Shown: one piece after another, positions 22,701 to 34,100 of the stretch | How positions within the stretch are numbered: position 1 is the stretch's first letter | Layout: each line of letters starts with the position of its first letter | Source: Branchiostoma floridae | Taxonomy: Eukaryota; Chordata; Leptocardii; Amphioxiformes; Branchiostomatidae | Assembly (NCBI RefSeq): GCF_000003815.2 | Contig: NC_049981.1 | Span: forward strand, 30,386,760-30,450,759 | DNA length: 64,000 nt | Reading direction: 5' to 3' | Translations under genes and position numbers: made by a program | Notes under the pieces: generated by a model | The model's input: only the letters and a program-made list of their open reading frames with translations | Database searches by the model: none | Told to the model about the DNA's origin: nothing

Positions 22701-23330
22701 AGTTGATGGTAATGCTAATATGTGAATGACAATAATGTAACTTTCAAGGCTTTGACTGTGATGTGACATTCATTGTTTTGTTTTTGTATCCTTTTTCTAT
22801 ACATCGTAGTAATAGTATGATTGGTACCTGGTATTATCTTTATGAGCCGCTTATCAAAGCATCCAAAGTATTATCTGTAATGATGCTAATATTCAGGCTC
22901 CTTTTGAACTTTGTTTTTAGAAAGATAGCTATTATACGTGGGACATAAGATGACATACTTTTTTTAGGTTTGTGCCTTCCATCAGCTTTCTTTGGAACTG
23001 CAGGGGCATTTCAATTGCAGAATTAGAAAGAGGATAAGTCAGGAAGGGATGAATGAACTTTCATTATTTTTTTTACCTGTTGGTAACTTTGATGGTATTT
23101 AATGTAAATAATAGATAGTAAATGTATTTCGAATACGGAAAATAGAACTTGATTTATGCAATTAATGGTGAAAATCCATTTGCAATACATTTGTATATTT
23201 ATTGTGCTAAATGACAGGAAATTCATAACTAGTCATTACATGACATGTTTAACATGTTTTTGTTTTCTTGTAGATATGGGAGCTGAGGAAAGACCAGCCA
23301 TCAGACACAGACATCACTGTAGACTCCTGA
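13734..23330 (+). CDS. USP39: USP39, U4/U6.U5 tri-snRNP-associated protein 2 (pseudo-deubiquitinase)
   Basis: Sixteen coding exons: 13734-13797, 14035-14098, 14435-14529, 14978-15114, 16544-16800, 17271-17392, 17959-18036, 18176-18243, 18460-18490, 19026-19049, 19648-19790, 20481-20561, 20913-20974, 21643-21790, 22498-22584, 23274-23330. All junctions are GT/AG and the phases close, giving 505 residues (human 565, with a longer N-terminus). Residues about 33-115 form the ZnF-UBP domain (RHCPYLD, CLVCGKYFQG). From about 150 to the end is the USP fold (GIVGLNNIKANDY, RPPGDIMF, FMYLTLDLP, ITLSESYIQIW). In the USP 'GNTCYMN' box the catalytic Cys is Asp164 here, with Cys166 two residues on, and the His-box histidine is absent (GSGQWYEM). 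This fits USP39 as a non-catalytic splicing factor needed for tri-snRNP maturation in the nucleus. Exons 5, 6 and 11 have partial duplicate copies in neighbouring intron sequence. The 24-nt and 31-nt exons are the least certain. Confidence 0.96.
14690..14790. mobile_element. Degraded SINE 3' region in USP39 intron 3
   Basis: GAGGAGAGCCACTC...TTCGAGCATGTAAAAGAACCCACCAC and TCCTGGTGTGAGTGG phrases are the reverse complement of the stretch at about 10535-10640. This looks like the conserved 3' part of a tRNA-derived SINE with the tRNA head missing. Confidence 0.45.
15526..16503 (+). repeat. Seven degenerate tandem copies of the start of USP39 exon 5
   Basis: Copies begin at 15526, 15658, 15784, 15944, 16127, 16281 and 16420; the functional exon begins at 16544. 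Each copy starts TATG after an intact CAG or TAG acceptor with pyrimidine tract. Six then continue GTG(C/T)T(G/A)AATCC in phase 0. Periods are 124-183 bp. One type (15526, 15658, 16281) diverges after TCCTCCAAGCTGAGAATG. The other (15944, 16127, 16420) continues to CTGCC(G/T)GGCAAATACAC, and the 16420 copy has an internal deletion. All but the 16127 copy reach a stop soon after exon homology ends; that one stays open into the next unit. None keeps the real exon's downstream half or donor. The intron-derived CACTCATGATCATGTATGTA lead is duplicated too. Confidence 0.9.
17470..17536 (+). repeat. Duplicate of the 3' part of USP39 exon 6 with donor
   Basis: 17470-17530 repeats the last 58 bp of exon 6 with an in-frame CAG insertion and ends at the same GTGAGA donor. 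The two donors are exactly 138 bp apart. The sequence between them is open in the exon 6 frame, so use of the second donor would add 46 codons and end in the same residues (KKRFQITEQG). Confidence 0.85.
19842..19920 (+). repeat. Duplicate of the 3' part of USP39 exon 11
   Basis: About 72 bp (19842-19913) repeats the end of exon 11 (CAGAACATCATTCCGCAG...) and its following GTTTGTTT. The codon equivalent to Glu in 'YEQN' is TAG here, so reading through from exon 11 would stop. The other differences are mainly single-base substitutions. Confidence 0.8.
19921..20480. other. USP39 intron 11 interior, no exon seen
   Basis: Non-coding; no element with clear ends was recognised. Confidence 0.4.
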
Positions 23331-23462
23331 TAACACCGTGCTGACATTTTTATAGATAAACTGCTATAATTCATGATTCAGACTCTCCGATTGGCTGGGA
23401 AGGCACAAATTACTATAATCTCATTGGTTACAAATGGAGTAATCATGGTACGCGAAGCAGCT

Positions 23463-23705
23463 CTCTGGGGCCTTTTTTCGGCTGATGATACACTTTTGCT
23501 GGCCATTTCTTTTTGTACTGGGTCACTGATTGACAGCCGTCGCTGACTCATTGGCCCCGTAGAGCCTGCGTTAGAACCGGGCTTTAAAGCAAAATCAAAA
23601 AAGAGGGGCCAATGGATCAGCGACGGCCGGCAGGCAATCAGTGACCCAGTACAAAAATAAATGGCCAGTAAAAGTGTATTATAAGCCGAAAGAAGGCCCC
23701 AGAGG
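23463..23705. repeat. Long inverted repeat just 3' of USP39
   Basis: Arm 1 (23463-23558) and arm 2 (23605-23705) are reverse complements over about 96-100 bp, with scattered mismatches and a 46-bp spacer. Both carry TTTTTGTACTGGGTCACTGATTG and CGTCGCTGA in opposite directions. It starts 133 bp after the USP39 stop codon, so it is likely inside the 3' UTR unless polyadenylation is very early. Candidate AATAAA signals occur later (about 23656 and 23955). It is probably a foldback MITE. Confidence 0.75.
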
Positions 23706-23732
23706 CTAGGTACGCGGCTGATAAGAGTTGAC

Positions 23733-23785
23733 TAGGGGTGGGTACTGGTACAGTAAATGCAGGTCCAGACCTGAACCTGAGAATC
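23733..23785. mobile_element. Isolated end of the hAT-like MITE family
   Basis: TAGGGGTGGGTACTGGTACAG followed by GGTCCAGACCTGAACCTGAG resembles the right end of the 2570-2992 family in reverse. No matching opposite end was found nearby, so this is a truncated copy. Confidence 0.5.
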
Positions 23786-24599
23786 TGTAGTAGTAATGTA
23801 CTGAAGTAAATGTAGAAGTGTGTGGATTTTTTTATTTGAACTAAATAGCTATCTCCTAACATTGTATTATTTTAAGTTCCCAGAAAGGTTAACGTTACAT
23901 ACTTATTAATAGAGAAAACTGTTGAGCACACTAATATCAATGATAAGTTATGAAAATAAACACATGGAAGTTGTGAATTTGTTCTGTGATGTTTTTAAGT
24001 GAGTTCTTTTGACTATACACAGTGAATACATCCTTGATTTATTCCTTACAGTCTACATTGTACAAAACTGCAGTTTCTTTCGAGACTGGTTAAAATACCA
24101 CTTCCTTTTAATAGTATTCATCTACTGTTTGTGTATAGCAACAACAACCCTAAAGTTTAATAAATTTACTATGGACAGGAATTTTTACTTCAGTCCCCAC
24201 AGTTTCGTTCTGGTTTGAGAAATAAGAAGCACATCAGAGTCCACTATACTATCATTCTAATATATGCAATTCTACATGTATGTACTCAGCCATATGTTGC
24301 ATTATCAACACAAATACAGCTCATAACCTAAAGTAAATGTTTAAGAGCAAATCCCACCAATACACATGAATTGCTAAAATGAGCATAGCCAACAGTCACA
24401 GAACATTTAAGTCTACGAAAAAATGTGTTAACATGCTGTTTTCATGTATAAGCTCCCTTGCTCTTGATTCTTCATCATTTACCAAAATGCATGTTAAAAT
24501 TTAAAGTAACAAAATGCTAGATGTAGGAATGTACTTACTGGTTGCAAGCACACTATTTGATGCATGTGAACTTACAAAACTGCAATACTATAAAATGCT
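23786..24599. other. Intergenic stretch between convergent USP39 and RBM22
   Basis: AT-rich and non-coding. It may hold the 3' UTR end of USP39 (AATAAA near 23955). No other feature supported. Confidence 0.4.
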
Positions 24600-24809
24600 A
24601 CTGTAAATGCAGAAATGTTCGCGGTGGATAAATGTTCGCGGTTTTCGCGGTGACCACTTTACCGCGAACTTAAATCCACCGCGAACATTTTTCGATAATG
24701 GTATTAGACTGCATTCTATGGTGTTACCGCAAACTTAAATCCACCGCGAAAAGTCCCTTTTCCCGCTACCGCGAAATTAAATCCCCGCGAACTTAAATGC
24801 ATTTACAGT
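24600..24809. mobile_element. Palindromic 'TTCGCGGT' MITE copy 3, 210 bp
   Basis: Starts ACTGTAAATGCAGAAATG and ends AAATGCATTTACAGT, so the outer 14 bp are inverted. The interior alternates TTCGCGGT and ACCGCGAA. It is the best-preserved copy in the window and lies between the ends of USP39 and RBM22. Confidence 0.8.
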
Positions 24810-25193
24810 ATCTTACAGGGTACTTGCACAACCTGCCATACTGGATAGTTTAACTAGAAGTTTCCAGGTACATCTGAATTGTTTATATAATCACAGTCAT
24901 GTGCAGAGTACTATAAATCTTGAGTTGGTGAGTCTTATTTTTGCGGTAGCCTCACAACACTGCAAATAAGTTCCAGTGTATCACTTATCTACTGTACTAC
25001 AGAAATGTTTCAACCGCAAACTTAGAACATTGTGACAACCTCCTTTTGTCGTCTCCATAAAAATAGAAGAGTTTACAGTATTCAGATACATACATATGCA
25101 AATCTGTAGGTCTTACTCTTCTGGACTCAACCAACCAGTTATCGGTAGTATGAAAAGTCCATAGCCAACCCCCTGTTGTGATCCTATTGGGAG

Positions 25194-28100
25194 CTAGTTC
25201 TTGGGAGGGGGCTGGGTGGGTGCAGGGGGTTGCTGTGCCTGCGACCCCATCCGCTGGGGGTCCTGTGAGGGGTAGTGGATGGGGGCGGGGCCGCGCATGG
25301 GTGGTGGCGGACCCTGGCCCTGCGGCATCATGGGAGGCGGCTGGAAGCCGGGCGGCCGGAGTCCGGGAGGCGGTCCTCTGAAACCGGGCATCAACCCGCG
25401 AGGCGGCATTCCTGCGGGAAAGGAGACACGCTAGTTTAGAATCTAAAGGTTTTGGGTTCAAACCCCTTGTAAGCCCCAACGTTGTTGTCGTTGGAAAAGG
25501 TCTTTACACCTATTTCCACTCTCAACTTAGGTACCAACCTTTGGTTAAGGATGTCCTCTCTGACGAGACGTAAAACTGAGCTCCCACATTTAACCAGCAA
25601 CTAACCAACAACTTAAGCACTTTAAAATTCCCACCACCAGAATCATACCTTGCAATCTCACAACATAAACATCTTTTTCACCGAAATGCCTTCCAATACA
25701 TGTACTTCATAATATTAGTAGAGTGTGTAGTCCAGTGTTGTTGACCCTTGAGTCACCCTGCCTTTGGACCAAGAAGTCCTGACTTCGAATCCCGACTGTG
25801 ACACTCATACGACATGCACACTACTGAAAAGGGCTGCAGTCCTTTTTAATAGGAAGGGACGTTAAGTCTTGGTTCACTGTTGTCAACAGAGCAAGGAGAA
25901 TTTCCACGAGTAAAAGATGCACCTGTGCATACTGTACATAGTAGGGCTGGGTATCGGTACAGCGTACCGGTACAAAACCGGTTTTTTTCTTATTGGACCG
26001 GTCCAGAAAAACCGGACCTGAAAAAATTAGGTGGACCGAATGTTGGACCGATTAGAAAATTAACACATTATTTTATCAAGCATTCACACGTTTTGGCGCT
26101 TGCAGGTGGAAGAAAATAACGAGTGAAGTAGAGTAGAGTTTATAGTAATTTCTACCAAGTTTTACAGCCAATCGTACAGGTGCAATTAGCGTTGTAGGAT
26201 TTTAAAACGCCAGTGTAAGTCTAATACTCCACCAAACAGATTTCTTTGTAGTGAAATGGACCATTGGTATGAGTCATACTGCATCAGGTTCAGGTCCGGA
26301 CCTGGACCTGATCCTCTGGACCTGAACCGGACCTGAATTTTCTGTACCGGTACCCACCCCTAGTACATAGCATCTGTCTTCTCTGTCTTGACCAACTAAA
26401 GATTGGAAGCTCATCTGTTCATTGAGTCCATATGAGCAAAACTTTTTACAACATATCATACCGGGTGGTGCCATTCCTGGCGGCAAGGGGGGTGGCATGC
26501 CCAGCGGAGGGGGTGGCAGCATCTGGCCGGAGCTGTGAGGGGGTTGTGGCTGGGGGGGTAGGTTGAAATAGTTGGGTGTTGACCCTGTCATCTCACCAGG
26601 GGGTAGTGGCAGAGCTGGAAAAGATTTGAAATGGTTATGGAATTTGCATCTCATCACATTAAAAAATTGTACATATAAATACATAACACTGTAAACTTGG
26701 AGGGACCATAAACCGTGTACATGGTGATATGGAGTCTATTTTTCTTTCACATTAAATCAACATTTCAGCAATGAAATGAGTATACCGGCTCTTCTGCCCC
26801 AACCAGGGTCCTGGCAGTGCACGGCAAAAAAGCAAGGAAGGATTTCAAGAGTCAAGATTTGAGTTCACTCATAATCTGCTATGAAATAGGTTGTGTCCGG
26901 AGTTGTGTCTCAAGTTGGGTGCAGAGATATTAGAGTAGTACTCCAGTGCTCGAAATGCCCACTTGCAAATGCAACAAATATTTTGCTTGGTGTAAATTAA
27001 TTTCACACACAGGTTGCACACTGCACAACCTGAAATTTAGCAGTTGGAACACCGCTTTTCCTCCGCCTAAGTGCATAAGATTTTGTACTTGTTTCTTGAT
27101 TAAATAAAACATAAGCAGTTACATGTAACTGGAATAAATGATAATGGATAAGTAGCTGATTTGAAGAAAGTAATACCTTGGGTGTGGGGCAACCTTACAT
27201 GTTGATGGCGCAACCTCACTTTTGCCTTACTATTCTGAGCAGCCTGGCTGAAAAAAAGTATTTTGAGCACTGTACTCACCCCCGGGTAGCCCCGGCACTG
27301 GTGCCAGGCTCATGTCCAGCTCTGAGTGTTCCAGCTTCTTGTCCTTCCCCTGCGCCTGAGAACGACCCCATCTGTGGTGGAACGAACAGGAGTCAGGTTT
27401 TTTTTTCTAACGAGGGAAAGAGAGACCTTGCACCCCCATGTTCTAACAATTCACCTCCTTACCTTGGGGAGCAGATACTCTGACAAGCATAAAATCAAGA
27501 TTGACCAGGGATGCTACTAGGTCATATGTGGCCACACTCACACTTTAAAAATTCATTGAGACGTGGGCACAGTCTTCAACTGTGACTCGTGATGTGACAT
27601 CAAATGCACGTTGAAGTGTGGAGCCCTTGGCTGTACTGTGAAATACAGACCGGTCGGAACACTGATATCGAACATAAATACGGACCAGGCATGATTGACC
27701 AGAAATACAACATTCTCCCCTCAGGATACCTTAGAATGCATCATTTAAAATTCTTGAAAACTCTGCACCATGGAAGGTGGATGCATTGCCCCCAGACCCC
27801 CTACAATAGTCACTACTATATCACTTACTGCGACTCACCAAGAAATTTGGACACCCTTTATGCCAGCTTAAAGCCTGGGAACATAACATTTTTCTCTGGC
27901 CAATACAAGAGCGGTAGCTTACCTGACACTGAGCCGGCGCCCGTTGATGATGAGTTTGTTGAAGGTTCTCTCCGCTGCCATCTCTGCCGCCGGCCGTGAC
28001 GTGAACTGGATAAACGCACACTGTTGCCTAGCAACCATCGTTATCGACCTGATCTCACCAAACTGGTAAAAATGATCCCTGTAAAAAGAGAATAAATGAT

Positions 28101-31100
28101 TTTACCTCTGAGTGATAAGGAAAGTCTAGGGTTGGGTTTAGTGCCAACATGCTATTATTTGTTGTGACAATTACACTCAATTTCAACAAATGTAGTGGTA
28201 CTTAACTAGCATTTCCTTGTGTAATATGATGTGAAAAAAATATTGAAATGTCCCTCAAAAATGACAACAAAATGCTTATTACACGTGATCTATAGTATGA
28301 AAACTAAGTCCCCCATGGGTACCCCCAGGAAGCCAACTTTTCACCTTATATTTTTAAAATCTCACCATAGAGAGGCCAAGACCCCCTGACAAATCATCCC
28401 CCTGATTGGCGACTTTAATACCTTGCTGTTACCATTATGCTAAGATAAAATCAGAACTAGAATCCTTAAGTCCTTGTCACTGCTATAAAAATATTCATGG
28501 CTAGGAAAAAAAAACCTGAGTACCTACCTAAGATCCTGTTCAGTGATCTTATCCCCCAGCCCCCCTATGTACAGAGTTGTAATGGAACGGTCCTCTGGCG
28601 GCTTCAGAGACGGCATGTTGTCGTATCTCTTTAGCAGTTTGTTAGCCACAGGGTCGTTGACCCCATAGTAGCGGTCCTTGATGTTCTGGTCTGCCAGAGG
28701 GTCGTCCGGATCTGTTGGCTTCTCGTGCCTGAAAAAAAAAGTTGATAAAATGTTATTCTGGCAATATTGAATGACAGTCTGTAGAATTCTTCATCTACTT
28801 TGCAAATTAAATTTGAATCCAGGTACTTCTTCTTACTCAGTCCTATATAAAGTTTTGTCATCACTGTTTATGTTATGCTCTATAAAACAATTCCTATCGA
28901 ATTGGTTCGATCTTGTTTCAGAGTGTCAATGAAGGTTAGACATCCAGGTAATACGATATGCCAAAAAGCAGTTACTCAAGCAACTGGATATGATTTTGGA
29001 AACAGTGAGACATTTAAGATAGCATCCACTATCTTTCATCAGTGATGATCATTTAGGAGCAATACCTTTTGCAGTATTTTTCAGACCTCAAATCAACCCT
29101 TTGATGCCTTAGCTATGACAACAACAAAAAATGATGCGATTACCTGTAGGGACACTCCTCTCCCCTCTTACATTCACCTTTGACCCAGAAGGAGCAGATG
29201 TGGGGACGGTTCCTCTTGTAGTACGGCGTGGTCCGGGCCAACTTCAGCAGCATGTCGCTGGGTGCCTGGGCCTTACCCAACGTGCCCACGGCTTTGGAGC
29301 CGTCTGTGTTGGCAATCTGTTGGGTGGGACAGAGTTTTGTTAATGTGAGACACAAGCAAAATACAGTGATAATAAGCTACATGTGCGTGTATTCCTCGCC
29401 CATTCCTCATTAACTGGGAAAATTGGAGGTAGAAAATTGTAAAAAATAAAGTTGTCCAAAACGCTTACCTGCTGGTATGAACTTGTTACCACTTATATCG
29501 ACTATCTTTTGCTATTTTTGTCTGGTGCTAACACGCTTAATTTTGGAGATATTTGATTTTTAGTAGGCCATGTCATCTTTCCTACAATTTCGTAATAAAG
29601 AGCATATTACTACACAGAGAAATGTTCCAGCAAGTAATAGTGGATTAACAACAGCCAAATTAGCGAATTTTCCAACCCAAAACCTTCAAATTACACGCCA
29701 ATGAGAAATATTTAACCGCCGTGTCATTTGTTTCGGAATAATCATCAAAATTACTAGCTATTAAGTTTGCTACATTTGTATAAAAGTAAATAAATGATTT
29801 TTTTTTTTCTGATATGAAGACAAACCGTTTAATACTCCTTAATTTTCACCCTGTAGGATGGGATAAGAGCGATAGAATATATTTATGAAAATGGTTGGAA
29901 GCAGGCGATATCTATTCTACAGGTAAATTCCAATGAACTGTGGTAACGTAAATTACAGAATCTCTAACATTTGGAGGAAAGCCGAATAGTGTACATACTG
30001 GCTCTATTTGAACTGATCAGGTTATGTTCGTCTATAATGCTGGACCTCTTATCTTCATGTTGCTAACTCAGAGTAGCAAAAAAGTGTATCTCTGTTATCC
30101 GGAATACCCGTATAATCTTGTTCGTCCTATACCCACCCGGACTCTGCGGAAAGACACCCAAGATATGCAAGGTCTCTATCTTGGCGGGGTCTATTTACAT
30201 ACATGCTAAGTAACAAAGGATTCACGCAATCACACGCTCTAGGTCAGAACCGCTTCGTCCTCGCGTCCTTTAATCAAGTCTTTGGGAATAGCAGGACATG
30301 ATGCGATGGCAAAATGCACCAGATGGACTGGGCCTTTCTAGCACAAGCTTTCGATATTGGAAAGACAACAAACTAAACACCAATTATCGCACTTCTTATA
30401 AAACATTTTTTAATGTCAGGACAATCTTTGTTCGTGGAACAAACACAATGTCACATCAATATAGAATGAATGTGCTACCTAACAAAATGTCCATCCATAC
30501 ACCTTATATCGTGTGGTTCAATAATACCGGCAGAAAGAACTGTGTAATATGTGTATAACAAGGCTTTTGTTGATGAGCAAGGCTATAAACAACATTATCA
30601 TATAGCCATGCGCCGCGGACCAATCAGAAGGCCCCGTTCCACGTTGGTTATGACGCCGTAACACGTAGATCCAGGCCAGGCAGGTGGGTTTCGCTCCTCT
30701 GATTGGTCAGAATGAATCGACACCGGCACCGGTGTCGATTTGCATCGACACTGGCACCAGTGTCGATGCTCATAAAACCACCTCGTTCGCTTCGCTCACA
30801 TCGGTGGTTTTATTCGGTGGTTATAGCATAGGACCAGGCGTTATGACACCATATACACCTCGGGGCGGGTCATTAACCCTTAAGTGAATTTTCCAAAAGA
30901 GAGCTGCATGTGTAAAGGCAGTCTGTTCTACAGTTATCCTGGCAGCCTGTCCCTTTATACTAATGCCACATGATTACATGACAAGCCTGACGTTATATAG
31001 ATCTTGACTTTATAGAGTGGGATTGGTTTCACAAATAGCTTTCTGCCTTGAACCATGTGTCTGTCCATGTAAAACAATTCTGTGCATCAATTCTGTGCAG

Positions 31101-34100
31101 TCACGACTGGTTGAAAGAGTAGTTTGCTTCTAATTAACAAGATTTCCAACCTAAACAAGCAAAGGTGAAAACTTCGGAACATCTAATGATAGTGAAGTCT
31201 TAACTTAAGTTAGCTATTAACTTCTGCAGCCCATATGCTTTTGATCATGGAGCTTATAACTCAATGACAAGTCCTCAATGTAGGTAACGTGGCGCTAGCG
31301 TAAATAGTGTCGCTGATTTACCGCCGTCTGTACGTAAAGGGGTCCACTGTGTAAAACGAGAAATATTTCTGTGACACGAATCTTGACTACATTGACCTTC
31401 ATAATTAGCTGATCATAATCTCTGTTGCTATTTAAGACAAACATGCTTGAAACGTACCTTACTTCATCAGTCAGTGTTGAGCATGAATTTCTGTCATTCC
31501 AGTCGTGTGATCTTCAAAAAACGCGCGAAAATGACGACAAACTTGGACGCGTCTAGTTTGACAACAGGGGTTTATTTTGGTTCAGTCCAACCCAATATAC
31601 ATTTATTCAACTTGGTACTATACATTCCGTGTAATGTTGATTATTGAAGCATCAGATATCAATATAAACACCCGCATCTTTCCAAGTTGGTGCATGTCAG
31701 GTTTATCATTTGAACATCGTTCCTGTAACAGTGGGGTTCTAGCGCTGCCAAACTGACCACGCCAACAGCTCTTGAGCTTTTAGTGTTGTGGTTAGCACGT
31801 TGGATTTGTGATCCGGCTGCCCGAGTTCGACGCAGGTTCGAATCCCGCGAGTCGGGATGTTGTTTATTTCAGTTCTTACTCGCCCCTATGAATTTCTACA
31901 ATGGTTCCTACGCCGGCCCTGTGAGTAACAGGCTAGTATGTGCCACACAGGGATGTCGATCTCGGAGATTCGAGGACGAATCTTGAAAAGAAAAGGGGGA
32001 GTAGTGTAACAGTGGTGTTCAAGGACTGCTAAACCGAAGACGCCTAATGGCTTAAGCCTTTTGGCCGAACGGTTTGCACGTTCGATTTGTGATCCGGCTG
32101 CCCGGGTTCGGCGCGGGTTCGAATCCCGGGAGTTGGGATGTTGTTTCTTTCTGTTCTTACTCGCCCCTCATATTTCTACATTCCTATGAGAAATGAAAAG
32201 TCCCAGCATCGTAAAATTCACTGAAACAGGAACATATAAACAGACTGCATTGTGACTCTATGGCGAGCCAAGCCCACCTACAGTAACATTACAGCAGATA
32301 ATACGTCTTTGGTTGATGTGCTCTTGCTGAACATCGGATGACATGTTGAAGAAAAAAAATGGTAACGTAAATTATATGGTAACGTAAATTATATTTATGC
32401 TTTTAATGATAAATAAAATTTTAACAAACAGCTCTGGAAAGATTAACTCTGCAGGCAATTACTTATCTGGGAGCATTCTTTCCTATGAGTACAAAAGTAA
32501 TGATCTTTCTATAATTCTAAGGGACTTATTATGGTAACGTAAATTATATCAAAAAAGTGACAAACGGCCTGAGATTGGCGGTTATAGTCATGTTTCCAAC
32601 ATTCGTGTTTTATGTGTTCTGTCATTTGTTTATTACGCAACACCACTGTTTAGCAGATAAAACAGTGAAAACATTATCGGAAAATGTCTTTTCGTAAGCG
32701 AATTACGCCCAACAGAAGTTCGGTAACGTAAATTATACAAAAGTTGGCGACAAGAATAAAACGGCATCTGACGTAAAAAGGTTGTCTGCTGGACAAGTTC
32801 ATCAACACGTGACAAGCCGGCCTAAGTGGTTGATGTAAATTATGACTGAAAATTTAAAGAACTAATGTATTTTCATTATCAGAATGCCACGATATTCACC
32901 TTTATAGCATTTCCGACACGTGTTTTTAGCGTGTTTCTAAGCAAAACCTTACCCGGGACGACCAAAAGGCAACTAACAATGGTGGGAAAACATTGCTTAG
33001 CATATTACTATCATGTACTTGTAACGGAAAAGGGCAAAATACGTAGTCATTGTGTCTTTAAAGAAAACTGTGGCCCGCTGCTTATGTGCGACAGCAATTT
33101 GCCCCTTTAACGAGGAATGGGCGTCCTGTGCCTGGGCCTTCCCTAACTGGCCAAAAGCTTTGGAGCCGTCTGTGTTGGCTATCTGTTGGTTAGGACAGAG
33201 TTTTGTTAATGTAAGGCACAAACGGAGTACATGTGCATGTATGGGGCGCCTGGGCCTTTCCCAACGTGCCCACGGCTTTGGAGCCGTCTGTGTTGGCTAT
33301 CTGTTGGGCGGGACAGAGTTTTGTTAATGTAAATGATAAAGGGCGCTGGAGAGCTGCCATCAAGCCCCCTCATCTACATGCAAGCACGTCTAACCCCCAC
33401 AGGATAGGGAACAACAGAGTGATGATAAACCGGATAGTGAATGAGTGAAGGCACAAGCCACAAGCACAAAGTACAGTGATTAGCTACATGTGCATGTACG
33501 TAGGGCATGGGCCTTCCCCAACGTGCCCAGGGCTTTGCAGCCGTCTGTGTTAGCTATCTGTTGGGTGGGACAGAGTGTTGTTAATGTGAGACACAAGCAT
33601 AGTACAGTGATAAGCTACAAGTGTGTGTATGGGGGGGGGGGGGGCCTAGCTCTAAATGTTATTCAGTAGATTTCTAGCGAGGTCAACGCCCATGAAGCCG
33701 GTTCTTTCAAATGCGGAGTAACCAATTAACACCAGACCGGTGGCACGCGAGGGTCAGGGAGGAATGTTTCCCACCTATTGTCCGTCGATTACTAGCTGTT
33801 AAATACCGTCAATACATTACAAAGGAAATCTTTCTAGGGATTTCTTTAGTTTGCAGCATGTATTTTTGTGAGCTGGTCCTTGAAATACTGGTAATATATA
33901 GAATAGAAGTACGGACTGAAGAATCAACTTACTACAGCCGTTGCACATGGGTCTTTAGAGACGTCTTTTTACCTTATTACAAGATCCAAGTTGTGAGTTG
34001 TAGAACTACGTGCTGTTTTTACTATATATTTTACAGAAATAACAACAATGTAAAATGTGACACATGTTACATTAGCCCAAAACTTTACACACATCATTGC

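Noticed and set aside
25178-25479. Gly/Ala-rich plus-strand and alternative minus-strand frames
   Set aside because: Shadows of the GC-rich, Pro-rich last exon of RBM22.
27604-27999. 131-codon plus-strand frame
   Set aside because: Overlaps RBM22 exon 8 on the opposite strand and shows no protein-family features.
31785-31856. tRNA gene
   Set aside because: Has a B box and a recognisable anticodon-like loop but no convincing acceptor stem, and it recurs within both LTRs of the TRIM.
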